Source of the DNA: Chitinophagaceae bacterium
Lineage (GTDB): Bacteria > Bacteroidota > Bacteroidia > Chitinophagales > Chitinophagaceae
Assembly (NCBI GenBank): GCA_903642275.1
Contig: CAHJWK010000018.1
Coordinates: 1-54,733, forward strand
Length of the DNA stretch: 54,733 bases
Direction: 5' to 3'
Of the stretch, positions 18,985 to 25,795 are shown in pieces (position 1 is the stretch's first letter; every line of letters begins with the position of its first letter). The notes under the pieces were generated by a model. It did not search any database. It was given only the letters and a program-made list of their open reading frames with translations, and was not told the origin of the DNA. The position numbers and the translations under genes are program-made.

Positions 18985-19371
18985 GGATGAAGTTGTTGTT
19001 ATAATTTTTTCTAAGCAACAAATATCTGAATGAAAAGATAAGCTGCAACGGATGATAAAGTTGTGTGCATAAAGACTGAATGGAAAGACTATTTAATTTA
19101 AGCAGCATCATATTTATATTCAGATTATACCTTTTAACAAGAATGAATTGCTTTTACTAAAAAGCTTAAGCTTTTGGTTCAAATGCTTAAGCTTTTAATT
19201 GAAATGTATATGCTTTTGGTTGAAATGCTTAAACTTTTGATTGAAAAGCAAATGCTTTTGACTAAAATGCTTAAGCTTTTAGTTGCAATGTATATGCTTT
19301 TGAATGAAATGCAGATGAGTTTTGATTGAAAGTAGCTGGTTTTGGTTGCGCCTGATAAGCGATAAATAAAT
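18985..19371. other. Gap between recG and the GNAT gene, mostly 21-bp repeats
   Basis: The 387-bp gap contains the region upstream of recG, which remains open in the recG frame to a TAA near 19091, and the 21-bp array at 19151-19338. A 66-codon minus-strand ORF across the array is only a translation of the repeats. No promoter of good quality was recognised. Confidence 0.5.
19151..19338. repeat. 21-bp minisatellite, about nine units with a two-unit superrepeat
   Basis: Units of the form CTTTTGGTTGAAATGCTTAAG start at 19151 (20 bp), 19171, 19192, 19213, 19234, 19255, 19276 and 19297; a degenerate ninth starts at 19318. Unit ends alternate between CTTAAG-like (units 2, 4, 6) and TATATG/CAAATG/CAGATG-like (3, 5, 7, 8), so the older unit may be 42 bp. 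Each unit has a T4 tract and an A3-A4 tract about ten bases apart, roughly one helical turn. Confidence 0.9.
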
Positions 19372-19866
19372 TCAAACAAGCATTAACTGCATAAACTTCA
19401 GGTCAAGCCAGCGATTAAACTTGTAACCAACTTCTTTAAAATGTGCCGTTTCAACAAAACCAAATTGTTTATGCAAAGCAACGCTGGCGTCATTATCTGC
19501 AACAATACCTGCAATAATTGTATGCAAGCTCATTTGCTTTGCGGTATCAATTAAAGGTGGTAATAATAATTTGCCAATCCCTTTGCCACGACAATCTGCT
19601 TTAACATATACAGAATTCTCAACTGAAAACTGGTAAGCCTGCCAGTTTCTGAATTGACCAAACGTACTAAAGCCAAGTATTATATCATCTTCTTCAGCAA
19701 TAAACACCGGGAAATTTTTTTCCTGCTTTTCTGCAAACCATGCTTTACGCATTTCTAAAGTTTGCGGTTCATACTGAAATATAGCTGTACTATTTGCAAT
19801 GATTTCATTATAAATATCAAGCGTTTGCTGCAGATCGTTTTCTGTTGCTTTACGAATCTTTATCAT
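19372..19866 (-). CDS. GNAT family N-acetyltransferase (phosphinothricin/methionine-sulfone acetyltransferase-like)
   Basis: The 164-residue protein shows the GNAT fold. It begins IRKATENDLQQTLDIYNEII, has the central strand FIAEEDDIILGFSTFGQFR, and the acetyl-CoA pyrophosphate loop CRGKGIGKLLLPPL (about 94-107), then the NDASVALHKQFGFVE block. The IYNEII start and the KEVGYKFNRWLDLKFMQ tail resemble the Pat/MddA/YncA group, which acetylates phosphinothricin or methionine derivatives; the substrate here is unknown. It lies 60 bp after trpF on the same strand, at the place where trpBA would often be. Confidence 0.9.
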   Translation of the reverse strand: MIKIRKATENDLQQTLDIYNEIIANSTAIFQYEPQTLEMRKAWFAEKQEKNFPVFIAEEDDIILGFSTFGQFRNWQAYQFSVENSVYVKADCRGKGIGKLLLPPLIDTAKQMSLHTIIAGIVADNDASVALHKQFGFVETAHFKEVGYKFNRWLDLKFMQLMLV

Positions 19867-19926
19867 GTTTAAAGACTAAGGATATATAATAAATCCTGTT
19901 AATCCATTAATCTACTTAAATACTGA

Positions 19927-20592
19927 TTAGACATCAGGAAATAATGTTGGAAAAAATGGTTCCGATAATCTGCGTTTAAATGTCTTTATTAATTCAATAT
20001 CTTTTACACCTGGCGCCACTTCAAATTTGCTGTTTATATCAATTGCAAAAAGATCTTTAGCAACTTTTTCTTTTTCGAAAATTTTTAACTCCTCAATGTC
20101 ATTTGGCCCAATTCCGCCAGCTAAAAAAAACGGCTTCTTAATTTCTACGTCTTTAAGTAACTTCCAGTCAAACTTTTTACCGCCGCCGCCGTACTTCGGG
20201 CTTTCCGTATCAAACATAAACATGTCAGCCACTTCATAATAATCTTTAATCTTCCATTCCACATTGTCATTATCAGATAAACGAAACACTTTAATTATGC
20301 TGATGTAGTTCGCAATCTTCTCGCAGTACTTTGGCGATTCATCACCATGCAGCTGCACTAAATACAAGCCGCATTCATCAACCGTTCTAAGCAGTTCATC
20401 AGGATCTTCATTTACAAAAATGCCGACCTTGTTTATTTTTCCGCGTATTTTTTTTATGGTGGTTGCAGGCATGCTTTTATATACATACCGCGGCGAACGC
20501 GGATAAAAATTAAACCCTGCAAACTCAATCCCAAGTTCATTAAGCTGGCGAACCTGGTTTACGTTAGTTAAGCCGCATACTTTAATTCTCAT
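19927..20592 (-). CDS. trpF: Phosphoribosylanthranilate isomerase TrpF
   Basis: TrpF isomerises phosphoribosylanthranilate to CdRP. The 221-residue TIM-barrel protein begins MRIKVCGLTNVNQV, with the catalytic Cys in KVCGLT. It has FYPRSPRYV, KVGIFVNE, LVQLHGDE, the catalytic Asp in FMFDTESPKYGGGGKKFDW, the phosphate site FFLAGGIGPNDIEE, and the C-terminal AIDINSKFEVAPGVKD. Its ATG overlaps the trpC stop as ATGA. It is the last trp gene of the operon. Confidence 0.96.
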   Translation of the reverse strand: MRIKVCGLTNVNQVRQLNELGIEFAGFNFYPRSPRYVYKSMPATTIKKIRGKINKVGIFVNEDPDELLRTVDECGLYLVQLHGDESPKYCEKIANYISIIKVFRLSDNDNVEWKIKDYYEVADMFMFDTESPKYGGGGKKFDWKLLKDVEIKKPFFLAGGIGPNDIEELKIFEKEKVAKDLFAIDINSKFEVAPGVKDIELIKTFKRRLSEPFFPTLFPDV

Positions 20593-21386
20593 TTTAGTTT
20601 TGCCTTTAGCCTTTTCATAAAATCAGCAAAAGCAATCGCAGGACTTGGTTGTTTCATAAAATATTCACCAATTAAAAAACCTTTAAAACCAAGTTTGTAT
20701 AATTCAACAATTGTATCCACATTATTTATTCCGCTTTCAGAAATAGCAGGTTTGTTTGCGGGCAGTTGTTTAATTAATTGTACAGAAGTTTTTATATCTG
20801 TTTCAAATGTATCAAGATTACGATTGTTAACTCCAACAATATCAATTTCGTCAGTTATGTAATCTATCTTTTCTTTTGAATGAATTTCAAGCAGCACTTC
20901 AAGCTTTAATTCTTTTGCTTTTTTTGCCAGCTCTTTTGTTTGTTGCTTTGATAAACATGCTGCAATTAAAAGTATAACATCTGCGCCATAACTTTTAGCT
21001 TCATACAACTGAAATTCATCAATAATAAAATCTTTTCTTAATAAAGGAATATCAACTTCAAGCCTTGCAATTTTCAACTCTTCAATATCACCTCCAAAAA
21101 AATCTTTATCCGTTAAAACTGAAATACCTGTTGCATGATATTCTTCATAATCGGGCACTACTTCAGAAATATGTATGTGTTCATTTATCCATCCTTTTGA
21201 TGGCGATTTTCTTTTAAATTCTGCAATAATGCCTCCATGCTTTGTAATATTAAGAGCATCTTTTAATGAATAACATTGCCTGTCAAAATCACTGCTCATG
21301 AACTTCAGGAAATCAATATCCATCATTGCTTTTTTTTCAGCAACCTCTTTGTGCTTTTGTGCAATTATTGTTTCAAGAATATTCAT
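20589..21386 (-). CDS. trpC: Indole-3-glycerol phosphate synthase TrpC
   Basis: TrpC closes the indole ring to form indole-glycerol phosphate. The 265-residue protein shows IIAEFKRKSPSKGWI (catalytic Lys), the PLLRKDFIIDEFQLYEAKSY segment, VGVNNRNLDTFETD, SESGI and the phosphate loop GFLIGEYFM. The ATG at 21386 overlaps the trpD stop (ATGA), which supports this start over the TTG further upstream at 21413. The trpF start overlaps its stop in the same way. Confidence 0.96.
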   Translation of the reverse strand: MNILETIIAQKHKEVAEKKAMMDIDFLKFMSSDFDRQCYSLKDALNITKHGGIIAEFKRKSPSKGWINEHIHISEVVPDYEEYHATGISVLTDKDFFGGDIEELKIARLEVDIPLLRKDFIIDEFQLYEAKSYGADVILLIAACLSKQQTKELAKKAKELKLEVLLEIHSKEKIDYITDEIDIVGVNNRNLDTFETDIKTSVQLIKQLPANKPAISESGINNVDTIVELYKLGFKGFLIGEYFMKQPSPAIAFADFMKRLKAKLK

Positions 21387-22375
21387 TGCAGGCTGATTAA
21401 TTTTTGTAAGCAATTATAAGCGCTTCCTGATTCTAAACTTTCAACAGCCGCAGCATAAGCATCTTCATAATGTGTAAAATTATTCGTACACTGTAATGCC
21501 ATTGCAGTATTGGCAAGTACTACAGCATTCTGCGACCAAGTGCCTTCTCTTTTTAAAATGTTTAAAAATATTTTAGCTGATTCTTCAATGTTTCCACCAC
21601 CATAAATATCATCCGGCGTAATAAAACGCTTACCTAATTCTATTGGTGTTTTTATGTGCTCGCCTTCATTTGTAATAACTTTTGTATCGGTTGTAAGCGA
21701 AATTTCATCGTATCCATCAAGTGTATGAATGATGGTAAAAGCTTTATTGCTTTGTTGCAAAACATAATTATAAATTCTTGCCATCTCTAAATTATAAACA
21801 CCAATCATTTGATATGTTGGTGCAGCAGGATTAACCAGCGGGCCAAGCATATTAAAGAATGTTCTCAATCCAAAATTCTTACGTATGGGTGCAACTGTTT
21901 TTAAAGCCGGATGAAACAACGGCGCATGCATAAAGCAAATGTTCGCCTGTTCTAACTCCGTTTTTAATTTTGAATTTTCATTTTTGAATTTATAACCTAA
22001 TTGCTCCATTACATTAGATGAACCGCTTATTGAAGTAGCACCATAGTTTCCATGTTTGGTAACTTTTTGTCCTGCACCTGCTGCAACAAAACATGCTAAT
22101 GTTGAAATATTAAATGTATTTTTTCCATCACCACCGGTGCCTACAATATCAAGTGTTTTATAATCTTTCAAATCAACTTTTACGCAGAGTTCTAATAATG
22201 CATCACGAAAGCCTTGTAATTCTTCAATTGTAATGCTGCGCATTAAAAACACCGTAACAAATGATGCAACTTCTGTTTCATTATAAATACTCTTAGATAT
22301 GTTCAGTAATACCTCTTTTGCATCATCCCGCGAAAGCGTTTTGTATTCAAATAAATATTGTAAAATTTTCTTCAT
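21383..22375 (-). CDS. trpD: Anthranilate phosphoribosyltransferase TrpD
   Basis: TrpD joins anthranilate to PRPP. The 330-residue protein has the PRPP-binding motif DIVGTGGDGKNTFNIST (about 78-94), the segment KHGNYGATSISGSSNVMEQLG, the anthranilate-site region HPALKTVAPIRKNFGLRTFF and the LGPLVNPAAP turn. It is a separate protein, not fused to TrpG. One base separates it from the trpG stop. Confidence 0.96.
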   Translation of the reverse strand: MKKILQYLFEYKTLSRDDAKEVLLNISKSIYNETEVASFVTVFLMRSITIEELQGFRDALLELCVKVDLKDYKTLDIVGTGGDGKNTFNISTLACFVAAGAGQKVTKHGNYGATSISGSSNVMEQLGYKFKNENSKLKTELEQANICFMHAPLFHPALKTVAPIRKNFGLRTFFNMLGPLVNPAAPTYQMIGVYNLEMARIYNYVLQQSNKAFTIIHTLDGYDEISLTTDTKVITNEGEHIKTPIELGKRFITPDDIYGGGNIEESAKIFLNILKREGTWSQNAVVLANTAMALQCTNNFTHYEDAYAAAVESLESGSAYNCLQKLISLQ

Positions 22376-22376
22376 G

Positions 22377-22964
22377 TTATCTTTTTAACCAGTTACGCAT
22401 TATTATTTCTCCGCCAGGAGTTAATATGCTTTCAGGATGAAATTGCACGCCTTGTACATCATAACTTTTGTGTTGTAATGCCATGATATAACCATTCTCA
22501 TCTTCAACTGTAATTTCAAGTTCAGCAGGAAAATTTTTTTCTTTGCTAATAATCCATGAATGATAACGGCCTGCGGGAAATGTTTCATCTAATCCATTAA
22601 ATAATTGACTGTTGACTGTTGACTGCTGACCGATGACTTTCTTCACTTCTGTTGCCACACCATGATATACATTAGTAAGATTTTCAAGCTTTCCGCCGAA
22701 TGCTTCACCGATTGCCTGGTGACCAAGACAAACACCAAGTATAGATTTTGTTGCTGCATATTCTTTTATCAACGGCAATAATAATCCTGCTTCTACAGGA
22801 ATGCCTGGTCCAGGTGATAAAATAATTTTATCATATTGCCGAACATCTTCCAATGCAATTTTGTCGTTGCGAAACACATCAACTTTTTCATGTGTTATTT
22901 TTTCAACCAAATGCACAAGATTATACGTAAACGAATCGTAATTATCAAACACTAAAATCTTCAT
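22377..22964 (-). CDS. trpG: Anthranilate synthase component II (glutamine amidotransferase) TrpG
   Basis: TrpG supplies ammonia from glutamine to TrpE. The 195-residue class I amidotransferase has the oxyanion region LSPGPGIP, the nucleophile Cys in GVCLGHQAIGEAFGG (about residue 79) and the His/Glu pair in QGVQFHPESILTP (about 172-174). It could also serve para-aminobenzoate synthase, as in Bacillus, but its place between trpE and trpD makes TrpG the first choice. It starts 17 bp after trpE. Confidence 0.95.
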   Translation of the reverse strand: MKILVFDNYDSFTYNLVHLVEKITHEKVDVFRNDKIALEDVRQYDKIILSPGPGIPVEAGLLLPLIKEYAATKSILGVCLGHQAIGEAFGGKLENLTNVYHGVATEVKKVIGQQSTVNSQLFNGLDETFPAGRYHSWIISKEKNFPAELEITVEDENGYIMALQHKSYDVQGVQFHPESILTPGGEIIMRNWLKR

Positions 22965-22981
22965 AATTTATAATTCATAAC

Positions 22982-24400
22982 TTATAATTGCGTTGCCATT
23001 TCAATTGCTTTCTTCAATGCACCTAACTTATTATTCACTTCCTGCAATTCATTTTCAGGTTGTGATGCGGCCACAATGCCTGCGCCTGCCTGGTAATGCA
23101 ATGTGTTTTGTTTACTTAAGAAAGTACGTATCATAATTGCCTGGTTACAGGTTCCATCAAAGCCCATAAAACCGATGCAGCCAGCGTAATAACCACGAAC
23201 TGTTGGTTCATATTCATCTATCAATTGCATGGCTTTAATTTTTGGGGCGCCGCTTAATGTGCCTTGCGGAAATGTTAGTGCGAGTAATGTAAAAGGATTT
23301 GTATCATTACGCACATTACCACAAACTTCACTCACCAAATGAATTACATGCGAATAAAAATGCACCTGCCTGAAATATTGCACACCTACATCATCGCAAC
23401 ATCGGCTTAAGTCATTCCTTGCCAAATCAACCAGCATGGTATGCTCCGCATTCTCTTTTGCATCTTTCAAAAGTTGTTCAGTAAGTTGTTTATCATTTGC
23501 TTCATTGCCTGTGCGCTTAAAAGTGCCGGCAATGGGATGTACAATAGCCTTGCCGGTTTTAATTATCAATTGAGATTCCGGGCTCGAACCCATCAGCTTA
23601 TAATCGCCATAATCAAAATAAAATAAATACGGCGAGGGATTTATGCTGCGCAAACCACGATATACATTAAACTCATCACCAATAAATTTCTGATTGTATC
23701 TTCTGCTTAAAACGATTTGAAAAACATCACCACGCAAACAACTTTTAATACCTTTTTCTACCATGCTTTTATAATCTTCATCCTGCATGTTTGCCGTTTC
23801 TGCATCCTTTATTTTAAAAGGATAAGCAGGAATATTTTTGCTTGTGATAAGTGATTCAATTAATTCAATTTCTCCTGGCAAATCTTTGATTACATTTTCA
23901 CACAAATACATTTCATCTTTAAAATGATTTATTGCAATAACATATTGATACAACCGATAACGCATCAACGGAATTTCAGCATCATTAGAACCAGTTGAAG
24001 AACGTAACTGAATGTTTTCAAAAAACTGAACAGCATCATAACTGCAATAACCAAAAACACCTTGTGCAATTTTTACATTGTTATCATCAACGGTATTTAA
24101 ATCAAACTGCTGCATAAACTGCCATAATATTTCAGGCACGTTTGTATTAATACCTAATAATTTTTTTTCAGGATTTTGATTAGGATATTTTAATTCGATG
24201 AGATGAAAATTTCTTATCTCTATTCCGGCAATTGCATTAATACCAATATAAGAAAAACTATTTTCTGAAGAATTATTATCAGCGCTTTCAAGCAAAATTG
24301 TGTCGCGAAACCTGTCACGTAAACGCAGGTAAATGCCGACAGGTGTATAAATATCTGACAGCATTTTTTTATAATGCGTTTCTATATGTATCTTTTTCAT
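22982..24400 (-). CDS. trpE: Anthranilate synthase component I TrpE
   Basis: TrpE converts chorismate to anthranilate. The 472-residue protein has the tryptophan feedback motif LLES near residue 35. The chorismate-binding domain carries GDVFQIVLSRRY, YKLMGSSPESQL, HPIAGTFKRTG, LVDLARNDLSRCC and the TFPQGTLSGAPKIKAMQLI signature (about 383-401). The LLES motif suggests normal feedback inhibition. It is the first structural gene of the operon, downstream of an attenuator with a Trp-rich leader peptide. Confidence 0.96.
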   Translation of the reverse strand: MKKIHIETHYKKMLSDIYTPVGIYLRLRDRFRDTILLESADNNSSENSFSYIGINAIAGIEIRNFHLIELKYPNQNPEKKLLGINTNVPEILWQFMQQFDLNTVDDNNVKIAQGVFGYCSYDAVQFFENIQLRSSTGSNDAEIPLMRYRLYQYVIAINHFKDEMYLCENVIKDLPGEIELIESLITSKNIPAYPFKIKDAETANMQDEDYKSMVEKGIKSCLRGDVFQIVLSRRYNQKFIGDEFNVYRGLRSINPSPYLFYFDYGDYKLMGSSPESQLIIKTGKAIVHPIAGTFKRTGNEANDKQLTEQLLKDAKENAEHTMLVDLARNDLSRCCDDVGVQYFRQVHFYSHVIHLVSEVCGNVRNDTNPFTLLALTFPQGTLSGAPKIKAMQLIDEYEPTVRGYYAGCIGFMGFDGTCNQAIMIRTFLSKQNTLHYQAGAGIVAASQPENELQEVNNKLGALKKAIEMATQL

Positions 24401-24412
24401 TTAGTAATAATT

Positions 24413-24439
24413 AAAAAAAAACCCCGACTTATGTCGAGG
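24413..24439 (-). terminator. Intrinsic terminator of the trp attenuator
   Basis: On the minus strand CCTCGAC (24439-24433), loop ATAA and GTCGGGG (24428-24422) form a 7-bp stem followed by nine T residues. It lies between the leader peptide and trpE, so it can stop transcription before the operon. Confidence 0.92.
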
Positions 24440-24526
24440 CTACAATACTATAAAAGCAATGCATTACAAGCCCCGTACGAAGTTTGAATGCCACCACCAA
24501 TTGAAATTTAAAATTAATTTCGTCAT
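24422..24526 (-). promoter_or_regulatory. Tryptophan attenuator (leader peptide, antiterminator and terminator)
   Basis: Three alternative pairings can be read on the minus strand. Protector: GCATTCAA (24491-24484), just after the Trp codons, pairs with TTGTAATGC (24469-24461) with one bulge. Antiterminator: CGGGGCT (24475-24469) pairs with AGCCTCG (24441-24435). The latter overlaps the 5' arm of the terminator, so the two exclude each other. A ribosome stalled on the Trp codons would cover the protector and allow antitermination. This is inferred from the fold but follows the classical model. Confidence 0.88.
24464..24526 (-). CDS. trpL: trp operon leader peptide with three consecutive Trp codons
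   Basis: A 20-residue ORF starting MTKLIL contains NWWWHSN, with three TGG codons in a row at residues 10-12, and stops at TAA 24466-24464. The terminator hairpin follows 24 bases later. The same frame is open to 24679, but that extension runs into the divergent membrane-protein gene; the internal ATG at 24526 gives a typical leader-peptide size. Stalling at the Trp codons when charged tRNA-Trp is scarce would turn on trpEGDCF. Confidence 0.88.
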   Translation of the reverse strand: MTKLILNFNWWWHSNFVRGL

Positions 24527-24581
24527 TGCAGTGCAAGATGGATAACAAATTTGTAATAGCAAAATTTTAAAGTATTTAATT

Positions 24582-25694
24582 ATGGAGTCAATAGTTTTTC
24601 CGCCAAAGGTTTCACAGCGGTTGCTTTCGCTTGATTTTATGCGTGGTTTTATAATGGTATTACTTGCGCTGGAAAGCACAGGTTTGTATGAACATCTTTC
24701 TGATGCATCAAACGGTACATGGCTTCATAATTTAATGCAGCAGTTCTTTCATCATCCATGGCATGGCTTGCATTTTTGGGATTTGATTCAACCCGGATTT
24801 ATGTTTATGGCAGGCGTGTCAATGGCGTATTCATTAAGCAAACAACAACGCGAAGGTTATTCATGGAACCGTTCTTTTAAAAAAGTTTTAAAGCGATGTG
24901 CATTATTATTTTTTTGGGGTGTGTTGGATTACGCCGTAAGAGAATCAGGCTTATCATTTGAATTGTGGGATGTATTAACGCAGTTGTCTTTTACAACATT
25001 GGTTGCATTTTTAATTTTTGAATGGAAGGCAATCTATCAGGTATTATTTTGTGTTTTTCTTTTATTACTTACAGAAGCATTATACCGCTTTACCAATGTT
25101 CCAAACTTTAATCAGCCGTTTTCTGATCAACATAATTTCGGTAACTATATTGATCTCATTTTAATGAATAAAATAAATAGCGGTGGCTGGGTTGCCATCA
25201 ATTGTATTCCAACGGCAGTGCATACAATAGCTGGTGTTTTAATAGGAAAATTATTTTTAAGTAACAGGAAAAATAAAATTAAATCACTTTTATTTTGGGC
25301 TGTATTATGTTTAATTATTGGCTATGGTTTGGACGCGGCTGCTTTAACGCCAATAATAAAACGTATAGCAACATCTTCGTTTACAATTGTTTCTTTAGGA
25401 TGGTGTTTATTAGGGCTTTCATTTTGTTATTGGTGGATAGATATTCTTAATCATAAAAAATATCTCATGTTCTTTTTAATCATTGGTATGAATTCACTTT
25501 TCATTTATTTGTTTTTTGAAATTGTTGGATCACGCTGGTTTAACGATTATATAAATGCTATAACCGGCGGATTAATGCAGATAGTTCACGTGCTTGATAT
25601 GCCTCGTGCAATCATTTCTTCACTTTGCATTTTTATATTAGAATGGCTGCTCTGTTATTTTTTATATAAAAAGAAGATATTTTTCAGGCTATAG
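24582..25694 (+). CDS. Heparan-alpha-glucosaminide N-acetyltransferase-like membrane protein (DUF5009 type)
   Basis: The 370-residue protein has around ten hydrophobic segments. It begins RLLSLDFMRGFIMVLLALES, then WHGLHFWDLIQPGFMFMAGV, the typical start of the YeiB/DUF5009/HGSNAT group. Members are inner-membrane acyltransferases that transfer acyl groups to sugars across the membrane. The conserved His in the HGLHFWD segment is a candidate active residue. It is divergent from the trp leader and the two promoters must overlap in 24527-24581. Substrate unknown. Confidence 0.82.
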   Translation: MESIVFPPKVSQRLLSLDFMRGFIMVLLALESTGLYEHLSDASNGTWLHNLMQQFFHHPWHGLHFWDLIQPGFMFMAGVSMAYSLSKQQREGYSWNRSFKKVLKRCALLFFWGVLDYAVRESGLSFELWDVLTQLSFTTLVAFLIFEWKAIYQVLFCVFLLLLTEALYRFTNVPNFNQPFSDQHNFGNYIDLILMNKINSGGWVAINCIPTAVHTIAGVLIGKLFLSNRKNKIKSLLFWAVLCLIIGYGLDAAALTPIIKRIATSSFTIVSLGWCLLGLSFCYWWIDILNHKKYLMFFLIIGMNSLFIYLFFEIVGSRWFNDYINAITGGLMQIVHVLDMPRAIISSLCIFILEWLLCYFLYKKKIFFRL

Positions 25695-25795
25695 TTTGTC
25701 ATTGTTAAAAGAACAAAATTTTTCACTTTTCTTGGCTGCACTTAATATATTTCAGATAGGCATCTTAGTTATCTTTACCGCTCAACGTAATTTAT

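Noticed and set aside
19151-19338. A CRISPR array
   Set aside because: Units are directly adjacent with a 21-bp period and no unique spacers; no cas genes are nearby.
19179-19379. A 66-codon minus-strand ORF with KSLSI/KSIYI heptads
   Set aside because: It is the translation of the minisatellite, overlaps the GNAT gene end, and has no flank conservation visible.
24464-24679. A 71-residue minus-strand protein ending in the WWW motif
   Set aside because: Its first 50 codons run antisense to the divergent membrane-protein gene; the internal ATG at 24526 gives a 20-residue leader peptide that fits attenuation.
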